The position numbers were made by a program, and so were the translations under genes. Of a stretch of 36,939 nucleotides of DNA, positions 1 through 7,965 are shown piece after piece (position 1 is the first letter of the stretch; every line of letters begins with the position of its first letter). Source of the stretch: an uncultured Thiotrichaceae bacterium (GTDB taxonomy: Bacteria > Pseudomonadota > Gammaproteobacteria > Thiotrichales > Thiotrichaceae); assembly GCA_902727985.1 (NCBI GenBank), contig CACVAY010000042.1, positions 1 through 36,939 on the forward strand, in the 5' to 3' direction. The notes beneath the pieces were generated by a model, which was not told the origin of the DNA, made no database searches, and was given only the letters and a program-made list of their open reading frames with translations.

Positions 1-147
1 GGTTCACGGAGGCGTTTGTTTACGAATATTAGTACGCTGACGACTTTCTTCTGTTTTAAAAGCTGGGCGGCTTTGCTGGACTTCATGCTGATCGGACTGG
101 AACGAAAACATCAGCCGGATGACATTGCAACCTGGGTGTTAAAATGA
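1..147 (+). CDS. 3' end of an unrecognised gene (partial)
   Basis: An open frame runs from the left window edge to a TGA at 145-147 and ends with residues HQPDDIATWVLK. It has a mixed hydrophobic and charged C-terminal helix (around SWAALLDFMLIGLERK) that looks like real protein rather than noise. I do not recognise the family. It is followed after 16 bases by a small ORF on the same strand, and the two share one downstream terminator at 397-430, so they are probably one transcription unit whose main part lies outside the window. Location next to defence-type genes suggests accessory DNA, which is inference. Confidence 0.45.
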   Translation, partial: GSRRRLFTNISTLTTFFCFKSWAALLDFMLIGLERKHQPDDIATWVLK

Positions 148-163
148 GAATTGCTGAAGGTTC

Positions 164-361
164 GTGGCAAAGGTTTACATGTCGATTATTGCTGATCTAC
201 AGGCGAGACAGCTCACAACCTGTTCCACTGAGACATTACTGGAGCAGTTACATACCTCAGGTTATTACCTATCCGCTACTGTGATAAAACAAGCATTGAA
301 GATGACAGGAAATGCTTTCGGAAAGGTTTGTTATGGTTTCAAAGAGATCATCGATACCTAG
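164..361 (+). CDS. small hypothetical protein, 65 aa
   Basis: The frame opens with GTG at 164, just after an in-frame stop at 155-157, and a second possible start is the ATG at 179. The product is about 65 residues with a predicted helix-turn-helix-like flavour (TETLLEQLHTSGYYLSATVIKQALKM), which could suit a small DNA-binding or winged-helix segment, but no family is recognised. It lies 16 bases after the preceding partial gene and upstream of a strong hairpin terminator, consistent with being the last gene of an operon. It may also be a surviving end of a larger gene. Confidence 0.4.
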   Translation: MAKVYMSIIADLQARQLTTCSTETLLEQLHTSGYYLSATVIKQALKMTGNAFGKVCYGFKEIIDT

Positions 362-396
362 TATGATTTGGCACAATTTGGAGTAATAATGGCACT

Positions 397-430
397 AAAA
401 TGGCGCAATTTATTTAATTGTGCCATTTTT
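397..430 (+). terminator. intrinsic terminator with 14-bp stem
   Basis: AAAATGGCGCAATT (397-410) pairs with AATTGTGCCATTTT (416-429) with one G:U pair, around a TATTT loop and followed by a further T. It ends the small plus-strand operon. A third related box, TGGCACAATT at 369-378, could pair with the same right arm, so an alternative hairpin is possible. Confidence 0.75.
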
Positions 431-518
431 GTGGGGCAGTTTTCTATTGAAAGGCTTCATAAGGTATTGAGTTTTGGTGCGCACTTTATCGAAACAGCCT
501 TCACATTAGTAAGTATTG

Positions 519-537
519 CAACACTTCGAAGTTGTTG
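519..537 (-). terminator. weak hairpin after the defence operon
   Basis: CAAC (519-522) and GTTG (534-537) flank the perfect palindrome ACTTCGAAGT (523-532), forming a short hairpin just past the stop codon of the large minus-strand gene. There is no good T-run, so termination here is only a possibility. Confidence 0.25.
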
Positions 538-550
538 ACTCGGTAAACTT

Positions 551-3500
551 TTAGTGTTTTTCCACAGCCTTAAAAAAATCATCTATGCCATCCAAATCTA
601 ACTGTAAGAATCTGTCTTGCAGTCTAATAACCCGTGCAATCAGCTCCTCATCATCTGTTTCATCAGCTTCACGCAGAAGACTGTTTAAAGCCTGAATCAA
701 CGATTTCCCGTCATACATTTGTCTCGCATACTCAGATGATAACTTTTCTGCTAGCCTCTCCATCAACTCTAATGTAGTTAAAGGGTCACGACTTGATAAG
801 CTGGCAATCCAGTCCAGTAGATGTGTAATACTCCATCGTTCCTCATCAAAGCTGACTCTGTCGATGTACAATAAAGCGAAATCGACTCCTAGATAGTTAC
901 CCTGTTTTTTAAGATCAAAAGCATCTTCAATTTCACTAATGACCCTTGGTAGCCCAAGCTCTAATTCTAAAATGCGGGTTAAGCCATTCACACATGCCCC
1001 ATCTCGAACATGCTTATCCAAATTTGCCGCAAATACCTGGGAAGCAGCTATCCACCCCTCTTCCTGATTTACAGCAGCTAACTGTTCAAAAAGTTGATCT
1101 TGGCTGATATGCCCAGATAGATGGCTCATAGTGGATAAAAGTCCCCATACTTTTAGCGCTTCGGAATTACCTGACTGCAACATCCGACCCAGATAAGGGT
1201 GTACATACTCAAAATTACTATGGTATTGGTAATACAAATGTCGTTGGGCTGATTCCCATAAATAAGCTGGCGGATTATCGTCATAGATGTCACTAAATAA
1301 TTGAAATCCCCATTCTGGCCGTTTGTATGTCATGTAGGGGATGTAATCAATAATTGTTAAAATTGCTTTCTCGGAAGATTTGACTAAATGACGTAACAAT
1401 GGAAACAGCAACTCCGGGATATCCTGCTTTTCTTCCAGCAAACGATTGCAAAGTTTTCCAACGCCACTTCCTATATGTCCCCAATCGCTGTTGATAGCAT
1501 CAAACCGTATATGTTGCCTTGCTGTGTCATCATCGCTAGGTTGATTATCAGCATGACTTCTTGCGTGATTGAGCCGATAACCAAAAAGAAGACTAAAGAA
1601 AACAAACACTAATCTTTTCGTGTGCTCTGGTAGATGTAATACATCACAGCAAGCTTCAAGAATACTGAACAGGTTAAACTGCCTTGTATCTGTCCATAGC
1701 CATTCTTCTTTTTCTATTAATAGTAACAATTGTTCTGCTATCAACTCCCCATCAGGCTCTGGCTTTATACACTCGAAGTTCCCTGACGCAGGTCTTACAT
1801 TACCAAATCTGTACCGGATATGGTCTGCAACTCCACGTACAATACTTTGCGCATACCCCACATCAAGTTCGCTAGCAATAAATAAAGGGACAAGCTTTAA
1901 GTACCTTTCCGGGTCATTGGCTGCAGCTTCACTTAGCCTACGTTGAACCATGCTTATGCCACCTCTTAGATGATCTCCTGGATGGCGGTCAAATGTATTG
2001 TCGTAACCTTCATAATGTCTGCAATAAGTTAGTAAGGCCGCATCACTAAATCCCAGCATTTGTTCCAAAAGCAGTGGGTAGCCAACCGTACCTCCCCACC
2101 TTCTAATATCAGGTTCCGGTAAAAATCGACCAAAATGACTCTCGAATCTATCAACAAAACTTTGACTTTCAAAAGTGCGATAGATAACAGGGATCCACGA
2201 AAAGTAGTGATATCTTCCCCTATGTACCCACTCAGGTGGTTCACCATTTTCTTGGGATTCTATCCAGTCCTCCCGATCATATAAATTTAAGATAATTTGC
2301 TGATTCTCTCTTTGAACTATTTCAGGCAATATGAAGTAACTCATTTGCATCAATTGCCCAATCTCATAATCCAATTGACCATACCGCAAAAAATCAGTAT
2401 CAGTTAGCAACGTACTTATTCCATCAACATGTCTCTCAGGTGAATCGAAATAAGGCTTGATAAGGAAGTACAGAAACACCAGAAGATTTGCGTTTCTCAA
2501 TCTTAGCTCATTAGCCTGCCACCATTCTGTACCAGTAATTGCATGTGTGTGAATTGCGCTTTCCAGTGCCTTTAGCAAACTTCTTAAATCGTTTGAATCA
2601 TACAAATCATGGCCGCTATGCCTTCGTTCATAGGATGGGCAGCTATCTATAAATGCAGAGTTTAATTGTCTTGTTCTTGGTTCTTCACGAGCCGCCCATA
2701 TCTCAAAGCTATCCAATACCTGATCAAGAAACTGGTCTGAGCTTCCTAAGTGTTTTACCAAGAAGCTCTTATCCCGGAAGCCACAGTCTAATTGTCTACC
2801 CAGTTCAAAACGCGAGACACCTTCATTGGTTACATCTCTAGTCATGAATTGCCATAACAATGTATTTCCATCGTTTGTTGAAGCAACATAGCGACCTAAA
2901 ACATCCAGAAAGAAGCTATGTTCTCTGATAGTAAGACTGGAAATGGACTCAAGTAAGGTGCTTATACCTTCCGTATGCCATTCAGTGAAGTTACTTAACT
3001 GCCAGATAATGAAGTTATGTGCATTATTATCATTCCAGCCTTCATCAATAGCCTGCATCCATAGCCCAACAACTTCGTTTGGAAATCTGTTTGCCCATTG
3101 ACCTAATCGTCGTAAAAAATTATCTCGCCAATGTTGATCGTCCATTTTCAACATAGGTAACCAATAATCTAATAACAATTTAAACCAACCATCTCCTTGG
3201 ATTTTCCAGAACATACGCTCAAATAAATCAGGGTATTGCTGAAAAACACGTCGTATTAGAGGCCAATCATCATCAGGATGAACACTTAATGTTGCAGTAG
3301 TTTCTACAATGAGTCGTTTAAGATGGTAAGCGACTTCGTTATGACTTAGTACCTTGGTAATCTGACGTGATAGTAATTCTGGGTCATATACTCGAAGATG
3401 AAAAACAAAGGTCTGAACCGATGCTCTTAAAAAAGGGAATGGGGGATGTTCCAGAATAAATGACAGTAAATCAGCATTATTGGCAAGAGCATGCTGAACA

Positions 3501-5125
3501 ACCAAAGCATCAAATAGTGTCTGATGACTAAACGCAATTTTTCCTGAATCTTCGAATAGCACATTCTGACTAATGAGACTACGTCGTATAGATTCCTCAC
3601 CAGTAAATTGGGCAATAGATAATTGCTGCATTCTAGCTCTGAGCAATTGGTGAGCAAGTTGCTGCAAGCTTTGAAGCCCGGCTGTACCTAAATCGGGGTG
3701 TTTTCTTACGCACTCATCCAGAAATACTGCTTGTAACTCATAGACGCTCCGAACTTCTAATCCCCTATCCAAACTAGCGATGGATTCAAATAAGCGTAAA
3801 TTTTGGGGTAAACACAGTAATTGCTTAAGTTGGGTATTTAAAGCTCCAGGGTTAACGCCCCACTCGGAAAGCATAGAGGCTACAACATCATCAAAGTCAA
3901 AGTCAGTCAGTACAACTTTCTTAGCCCATTCTCGGTCACGAAGTTTTGCATCGTATTGTAAGTCGAATGTTCGGCACGCTGCTATCAAAGTGATATTTAC
4001 GATTCCAGTCAATCGGTCAATCAAGCTCAGAAAATAATTGAGGCTACCTGAGTCTCGGTTCAAGGATAAAACATCCAAAGAATCGATAATGACGATAAGT
4101 GGTTTTGATTCTGCTAGGCGAGCACACATTTCCACTAAGTCATTAGGTAAAACCTCCCTTACTTTATCATCAATGAATCGATCACCCTTCAGGAAAAGTA
4201 AAGATGTGCTTTCATCACCTTCAAGTTGTTCAGCAATGTCCAGTAGTAAGCAGGTTTTTCCACTTCCAGGACGATCGACAATAAGAATTGTCTCCTTCTT
4301 TTCCTCAATACCTTGGACAACCTCTGCTAATTCTGATCTGGTTATTTGTTTACCACCAACAGAGCGATTCCAGTCACGACCAATACGTGAAATCTCAACA
4401 AATTTTTCCTGAATTTCAGTTTCAATATAAGTTGGAGCAAGAATTGAACCATCTTTGTGCAATTCTGAGAGAAGTTGCTCTGTTCTTATTTCAAATTTTG
4501 TTCCTTCCTGTTTTGACTGATGCTTGTTTACAAACCTTTCCAAAACAGCCAATGCGGTTTCTGGCTTGGTCACTAATATTTGAAGTGCTTGTATGTTTAA
4601 TCTTTCCCATTCATCTATGCTGTGGTGAGAGCCGAATTTTATTCGTTGAGCTAACTCGAAGCTATGTTCTACTGACTCTTCCCATCGCCCAGACAGATTC
4701 GCTAATAAGCCATTCTGACTGTTTCCTGCTTCTCGTTGAAATGCTGAAAAATCGGGGTATTCACAGCAAGCTGCTGCTAAAGACTCAAAATCACCAAATG
4801 GTGTAGCAGAATAAAAATCAACTAAACTGGTAGTATCAGAGCAAAGTTGCTCCTTACATTTAACAAGTTCATCTCCTAAATCTGCAAATGACCAAGCTCG
4901 GTTTCTTGATTGATTTTTTTTAGCTTGTATATAGCGTCGATGATTATCGTTGTAGACAATTACGATATCATCAACAGTCACTCTTTCAGAGAATCCTCGT
5001 ATTCCGTTTGACTCAGCTTGAATGTAATCAATGTCACTATTGGATAACAGATGAATCATCCAGTTAACAACAACTGCTCTTTGATAATCATCACCCTGAC
5101 TAGATTTTGTGCCTGCTCTACTCAA
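551..5125 (-). CDS. Cap4-like nuclease / STAND ATPase defence protein, 1524 aa
   Basis: Very large protein with three parts. Residues about 10-100 resemble the Cap4/DUF4297 restriction-like nuclease fold: E38, VDD at 51-53, a beta strand, then QAK at 67-69, which fits the E...D...QxK metal and catalytic pattern. Residues about 255-460 hold a P-loop ATPase: RPGSGKT at 285-291 (K290), Walker B LIVIIDSLD at 343-351, and an AACR element at 382-385 like sensor motifs of STAND/NACHT ATPases. The remaining thousand residues are helix-rich and unrecognised, the usual place for a sensor. Architecture matches Avs-type (antiviral STAND) proteins, which sense phage proteins and activate an effector; here DNA cleavage is the inferred output. 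The start is a TTG at 5123-5125 preceded by GAGG; the first ATG would cut into the nuclease domain. It follows a WYL regulator gene by 2 bases. The reading frame is intact. Confidence 0.8.
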   Translation of the reverse strand: MSRAGTKSSQGDDYQRAVVVNWMIHLLSNSDIDYIQAESNGIRGFSERVTVDDIVIVYNDNHRRYIQAKKNQSRNRAWSFADLGDELVKCKEQLCSDTTSLVDFYSATPFGDFESLAAACCEYPDFSAFQREAGNSQNGLLANLSGRWEESVEHSFELAQRIKFGSHHSIDEWERLNIQALQILVTKPETALAVLERFVNKHQSKQEGTKFEIRTEQLLSELHKDGSILAPTYIETEIQEKFVEISRIGRDWNRSVGGKQITRSELAEVVQGIEEKKETILIVDRPGSGKTCLLLDIAEQLEGDESTSLLFLKGDRFIDDKVREVLPNDLVEMCARLAESKPLIVIIDSLDVLSLNRDSGSLNYFLSLIDRLTGIVNITLIAACRTFDLQYDAKLRDREWAKKVVLTDFDFDDVVASMLSEWGVNPGALNTQLKQLLCLPQNLRLFESIASLDRGLEVRSVYELQAVFLDECVRKHPDLGTAGLQSLQQLAHQLLRARMQQLSIAQFTGEESIRRSLISQNVLFEDSGKIAFSHQTLFDALVVQHALANNADLLSFILEHPPFPFLRASVQTFVFHLRVYDPELLSRQITKVLSHNEVAYHLKRLIVETTATLSVHPDDDWPLIRRVFQQYPDLFERMFWKIQGDGWFKLLLDYWLPMLKMDDQHWRDNFLRRLGQWANRFPNEVVGLWMQAIDEGWNDNNAHNFIIWQLSNFTEWHTEGISTLLESISSLTIREHSFFLDVLGRYVASTNDGNTLLWQFMTRDVTNEGVSRFELGRQLDCGFRDKSFLVKHLGSSDQFLDQVLDSFEIWAAREEPRTRQLNSAFIDSCPSYERRHSGHDLYDSNDLRSLLKALESAIHTHAITGTEWWQANELRLRNANLLVFLYFLIKPYFDSPERHVDGISTLLTDTDFLRYGQLDYEIGQLMQMSYFILPEIVQRENQQIILNLYDREDWIESQENGEPPEWVHRGRYHYFSWIPVIYRTFESQSFVDRFESHFGRFLPEPDIRRWGGTVGYPLLLEQMLGFSDAALLTYCRHYEGYDNTFDRHPGDHLRGGISMVQRRLSEAAANDPERYLKLVPLFIASELDVGYAQSIVRGVADHIRYRFGNVRPASGNFECIKPEPDGELIAEQLLLLIEKEEWLWTDTRQFNLFSILEACCDVLHLPEHTKRLVFVFFSLLFGYRLNHARSHADNQPSDDDTARQHIRFDAINSDWGHIGSGVGKLCNRLLEEKQDIPELLFPLLRHLVKSSEKAILTIIDYIPYMTYKRPEWGFQLFSDIYDDNPPAYLWESAQRHLYYQYHSNFEYVHPYLGRMLQSGNSEALKVWGLLSTMSHLSGHISQDQLFEQLAAVNQEEGWIAASQVFAANLDKHVRDGACVNGLTRILELELGLPRVISEIEDAFDLKKQGNYLGVDFALLYIDRVSFDEERWSITHLLDWIASLSSRDPLTTLELMERLAEKLSSEYARQMYDGKSLIQALNSLLREADETDDEELIARVIRLQDRFLQLDLDGIDDFFKAVEKH

Positions 5126-5127
5126 AA

Positions 5128-6051
5128 TTACCTCGTAGATTTAGATTCTTGATAACCCAACGTAAATTTGGCGCTATTCACCCCATACAACGCCAACACA
5201 TCCCGCAGCCACAACCGACAACCTTTCTCTTCAACACTATGATCCGCCGAACAATCCACCTGCCATTGCGGCAACACATACCCCGCCATCGCTGCCCGTA
5301 GTTTCAAATGCAATACGCCATCCACCATGCCGTAATCACGCTCAGTAATTTCTGGGCGGCCTCGATCTGGATGCGGCACGATATCGAGTTCAACAATGCG
5401 ATTCCACTGGATATCCTGGTCGGGGAGTTCATGTTTTTCTGGTTTGCTGTCTCGCAGAAGTTTCGTCGATTCCATACGGGTAAATACAAAGTCCCGAAAC
5501 TCCTGTGACTTACGATCAAAGGCGCGGACATGCCAGCGCAGTCCATCATTCGCTAACGCAAACGGTACGATTTCGCGTTTTGACATGCCGCTAGAGTGAG
5601 AGAAATATTTCATACTGATGGACTTTTTTTGATATATCGCCCGTGTTACCGGAGCCAGAACATTAGCTGAAGGACGATTGAGTACCAAAGGTAATTCACA
5701 GGGCAATAATGCATCCGAGACCTGCCCTATTCCACCCCCAAACCCACGCGATAGCATCGTCAACACTCTTTCAACATTGTGCTCAAAGACTGGCTTAAAA
5801 GTATCGCCCAGGATGTAAGTTTTACTACTGCCTTCGAAATCAATGTTATTCGGTGATATTTCCCGATACAGTGAAAAATCACGAGTTGTCGCTGCGGGAG
5901 CAACACCAAACCGATCCATCAGATCCTGTCTACGGACATCACCAAGGAAATACAGTCGAAATTCGATATAGGCGAGTCGTTCTCGTTGTGACAAACCTAA
6001 TTTTTCCATCTTTTGTAATATTGCTTCAGACATTGATTGTTTCTTTACCAT
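5128..6051 (-). CDS. WYL-domain transcriptional regulator (CapW/BrxR-like)
   Basis: About 307 residues. The N-terminal part has a winged helix-turn-helix (QRERLAYIEFRLYFLGDVRRQDLMDRFGVAPAATTRDF region, cited only by position, about residues 22-60). The middle is a WYL domain with the LRWHVRAFD strand and the following FRDFVFTRM, as in CapW and BrxR, and a WCX-type C-terminal extension. Such proteins repress phage-defence operons and release DNA on an unknown signal, probably a nucleic-acid ligand. The gene ends with TAA two bases before the TTG start of the nuclease-ATPase gene, whose ribosome binding site lies in its last codons, so translation is likely coupled. A GTG at 6054 lies directly before the ATG I chose at 6051; a third start is the ATG of residue 8. 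The promoter region carries inverted repeats suited to autorepression. Confidence 0.85.
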   Translation of the reverse strand: MVKKQSMSEAILQKMEKLGLSQRERLAYIEFRLYFLGDVRRQDLMDRFGVAPAATTRDFSLYREISPNNIDFEGSSKTYILGDTFKPVFEHNVERVLTMLSRGFGGGIGQVSDALLPCELPLVLNRPSANVLAPVTRAIYQKKSISMKYFSHSSGMSKREIVPFALANDGLRWHVRAFDRKSQEFRDFVFTRMESTKLLRDSKPEKHELPDQDIQWNRIVELDIVPHPDRGRPEITERDYGMVDGVLHLKLRAAMAGYVLPQWQVDCSADHSVEEKGCRLWLRDVLALYGVNSAKFTLGYQESKSTR

Positions 6052-6065
6052 CACAAGTATTCAGC

Positions 6066-6111
6066 ATTTTAATACCTAACTATTTTTGATACAATATATC
6101 ATCATAATGAT
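6066..6111 (-). promoter_or_regulatory. promoter and operator-like repeats of the defence operon
   Basis: Read on the minus strand, TTGTAT (6089-6094) and TAAAAT (6066-6071) are separated by 17 bases and form a sigma70-like promoter. The inverted repeat TGATA-CAATA-TATCA (6087-6101) covers the -35 box, and ATCAT-CATA-ATGAT (6098-6111) lies next to it. These are good candidates for binding sites of the WYL regulator; that link is inferred. Confidence 0.45.
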
Positions 6112-6134
6112 TACTTTAAAAACAACTCTAAATT

Positions 6135-6413
6135 ATGAAAAAAGATCTTGTACATAGTTTGACTTCAACCTTTGAAGCTCACGCACAACAAACTGATACT
6201 GAAGTAGAATTTTGGCTTGCCCGTGATGTTCAACATCTTCTTGGCTATACCGAGTGGCGTAACTCCACACTGGTCATTAACAAGGCGAAAACGGCTTGTG
6301 AAGTTTCTGGACACGCTATTCTGGATCGTTTTGTTGACTTCAACAAAACGATAGCCGTGCCTAAAGGTGCAAAGGAGGAAATACCAGACATTATGCTCAC
6401 GCGTTATGCTTGA
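6135..6413 (+). pseudogene. dinD: truncated dinD (DNA-damage-inducible protein D family)
   Basis: The 92-residue frame matches the N-terminal part of DinD/BRO-type proteins: a W-LARDVQHLLGY-like strand, the EWRN element, the KAKTACEVSGH stretch, and an ending PDIMLTRYA where DinD continues with RYACYLIAQNGDP. The full-length protein is about 270 residues. At the Cys codon after RYA the sequence reads TGA, and the next bases (CAT CTG TTT GCC CAT AGC GAC) still resemble a diverged YLIAQNG segment before more stops. This indicates decay by point mutation and then deletion, not a short functional gene. DinD is LexA-controlled in E. coli; no LexA box was recognised here. It is divergent from the WYL regulator and shares the regulatory gap. 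Confidence 0.7.
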
Positions 6414-6531
6414 CATCTGTTTGCCCATAGCGACTGAGTCACCTGATAAGGCTAATAGGGGCACACTGCGTTTTGGCCATCCTACGGGGCTAGTTATTTG
6501 TTTCTATTTTTGATCAAAAGGGAGTTTTCTA

Positions 6532-7647
6532 TTAGTTTTCCAGAGCTGACGCATCGATTAAGCGGTAACTTGTGCTACGTCCGCCACCAGGGTTTTGCAT
6601 AAAGACTTTCCATTTGAGTAGCGCTTGAATATCTCGCAAAGCCGTGTCAGTTGAACACTTGGCAAGTGTGGCATATTTGGAGGTATTCATATGTCCCTGA
6701 AAACCATCCAGCATACGATTCACAATTAAAGTTTGGCGCTCATTGACGGGGAAAGCATTAGCGTGTTCCCACACTTTCGCTTTATAGACAACGGCATGGA
6801 GTAAGGTTTCAGCATTATTGATAGCACGCCCTAAACACTCAAGAAACCATTGTAACCACAACGTAATGCTTACTGTTTCTCGTTGTTGCCCTTCCAGTTC
6901 CTGGTAATAAGTCTTTCGCTCTGCTTCAATTTGAGTGGACATACTGTAAAAGCGAAAAGGCGTTTTATCAGCACGCGCCAAGGCCATATCGGCAATGGCT
7001 CTGGCAATACGTCCATTGCCATCTTCAAAAGGATGTAAGGTTACAAACCAGAGATGCGCAATACCAGCTTTCAGTACGGGATCTAATCCTGTTTCATTTT
7101 CAAACCAGTCGAGAAACACTGTCATTTCTTTTGATAATCTGCCTGCATGAGGTGCTTCAAAATGTACCTTTTCACGCCCAAAGCCACCAGAAACAACTTG
7201 CATAGCTCCCACCGACTCTGACCGCCAAGCCCCAGTAGCAATGACGTATAAACCACTTCTACCCGTTGGGAACAGTGCTCCATGCCAAGCACATAAACGC
7301 TCTTTCGTAAGTGACTGCTGATAGTGCTGGGTTGCATCCAGCATAACATCAACAATACCATCAACGTGTCGACTAACAGGCAATATCCCACCAATATCGA
7401 TTCCCAGACGCTGAGCAATTGAAGAACGGACTTCGTTTGTTGCTAAAACCTCACCTTCTATAGCAGAGGATTTCACAACATCGCTGGTCAGTGTATTTAG
7501 GCTGGCTTCCTGCCGAAGAGAAAAGCCCATACTTTCCATTCGACCGAGCAATCTTCCTTGCTGGTGGCGTACCTCGGCCAATAATGGAGCCAGGATTGCA
7601 TCATCCCATTTAAAGTCTGGCCAGTCAGGCTGTTCATGTATCCACAT
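6532..7647 (-). CDS. class II Fic-family AMP-transferase with DUF4172 N-terminus and C-terminal HTH
   Basis: Fic proteins modify target proteins, usually by AMP transfer from ATP to a hydroxyl side chain. The catalytic loop HPFEDGNGRIAR lies at residues 208-219 (numbered from the GTG at 7656) with the essential His, the acidic residue and both Arg/Asn positions in place. The N-terminal WIHEQPDWPDF segment is typical of DUF4172, and SSAIEG at 63-68 fits the (S/T)xxxE(G/N) inhibitory helix of class II Fic proteins, so activity is probably self-restrained. A C-terminal winged-helix segment (about 320-372, with YATLAKCSTDTALRDI) suggests DNA binding. The ATG at 7645-7647 is my chosen start; a GTG at 7656 is possible. 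The frame is intact. Three TGCGGTGAAT boxes and a palindrome precede it. The cellular target is unknown. Confidence 0.88.
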   Translation of the reverse strand: MWIHEQPDWPDFKWDDAILAPLLAEVRHQQGRLLGRMESMGFSLRQEASLNTLTSDVVKSSAIEGEVLATNEVRSSIAQRLGIDIGGILPVSRHVDGIVDVMLDATQHYQQSLTKERLCAWHGALFPTGRSGLYVIATGAWRSESVGAMQVVSGGFGREKVHFEAPHAGRLSKEMTVFLDWFENETGLDPVLKAGIAHLWFVTLHPFEDGNGRIARAIADMALARADKTPFRFYSMSTQIEAERKTYYQELEGQQRETVSITLWLQWFLECLGRAINNAETLLHAVVYKAKVWEHANAFPVNERQTLIVNRMLDGFQGHMNTSKYATLAKCSTDTALRDIQALLKWKVFMQNPGGGRSTSYRLIDASALEN

Positions 7648-7650
7648 ATT

Positions 7651-7714
7651 ATTCACCGCATATTATGCGGCTTTTATAGCGTAGATTCACCGCATTAGCA
7701 ATTTATTCACCGCA
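7651..7714 (-). promoter_or_regulatory. operator-like repeat cluster before the Fic gene
   Basis: ATTCACCGCA occurs at 7651-7660, 7685-7694 and 7705-7714 (TGCGGTGAAT on the gene strand). The first copy runs into the perfect palindrome CCGCATA-T-TATGCGG at 7656-7670. A TATA-rich segment at 7672-7679 lies between the boxes. The arrangement suits autoregulation by the Fic protein's own helix-turn-helix; binding is inferred. Confidence 0.5.
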
Positions 7715-7741
7715 ATATTTGCTTCGATGTGATAGAAATTC

Positions 7742-7955
7742 GGGTAGTGGGTCAAACCTGAATTTTTCGATTAAAAGACTATTGCACTATTTTGAGATAT
7801 GTCACAATTATGTCTATGACATGTTATCAAGAAATCATGTATCCCAACTGTGGCAGTAATCACATCATAAAAGCAGGAACCAGTGCCAAGGGCATTCAAC
7901 GATATCGCTGCCAAAACCAAGACTGTACAACCAAGAGCTTTAGGCTGAAGCCGCG
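7742..7955 (+). mobile_element. IS1-family remnant with InsA-like zinc finger
   Basis: The frame from about 7816 encodes a CxxC-type zinc ribbon similar to the InsA N-terminus of IS1-family elements: YPNCGS, then KAGTSAKGIQRYRCQNQDC. The first Cys of the usual CPxC pair is replaced by Tyr. GGGTAGTGGGTC at 7742 resembles an IS1-type left end and lies at the expected distance before insA. The helix-turn-helix part of InsA and all of InsB are missing; similarity stops near the 3' end of the RND pump gene at 7966. So this is a dead left-end fragment. The reading frame continues antisense into the pump gene to 8007 but that part is not IS-derived. Confidence 0.6.
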
Positions 7956-7965
7956 GTTCCGAAAA

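Noticed and set aside
1620-1946. 108-codon plus-strand frame within the large minus-strand gene
   Set aside because: Shadow frame without supporting signals.
4038-4806. Long plus-strand frames (up to 172 codons) opposite the nuclease-ATPase gene
   Set aside because: Antisense shadows of a gene with clear domain motifs; low-complexity composition and no ribosome sites.
7651-7714. CRISPR-like array from the repeated ATTCACCGCA
   Set aside because: Repeats are 10 bases with irregular spacing of 34 and 20; operator boxes are the better reading.
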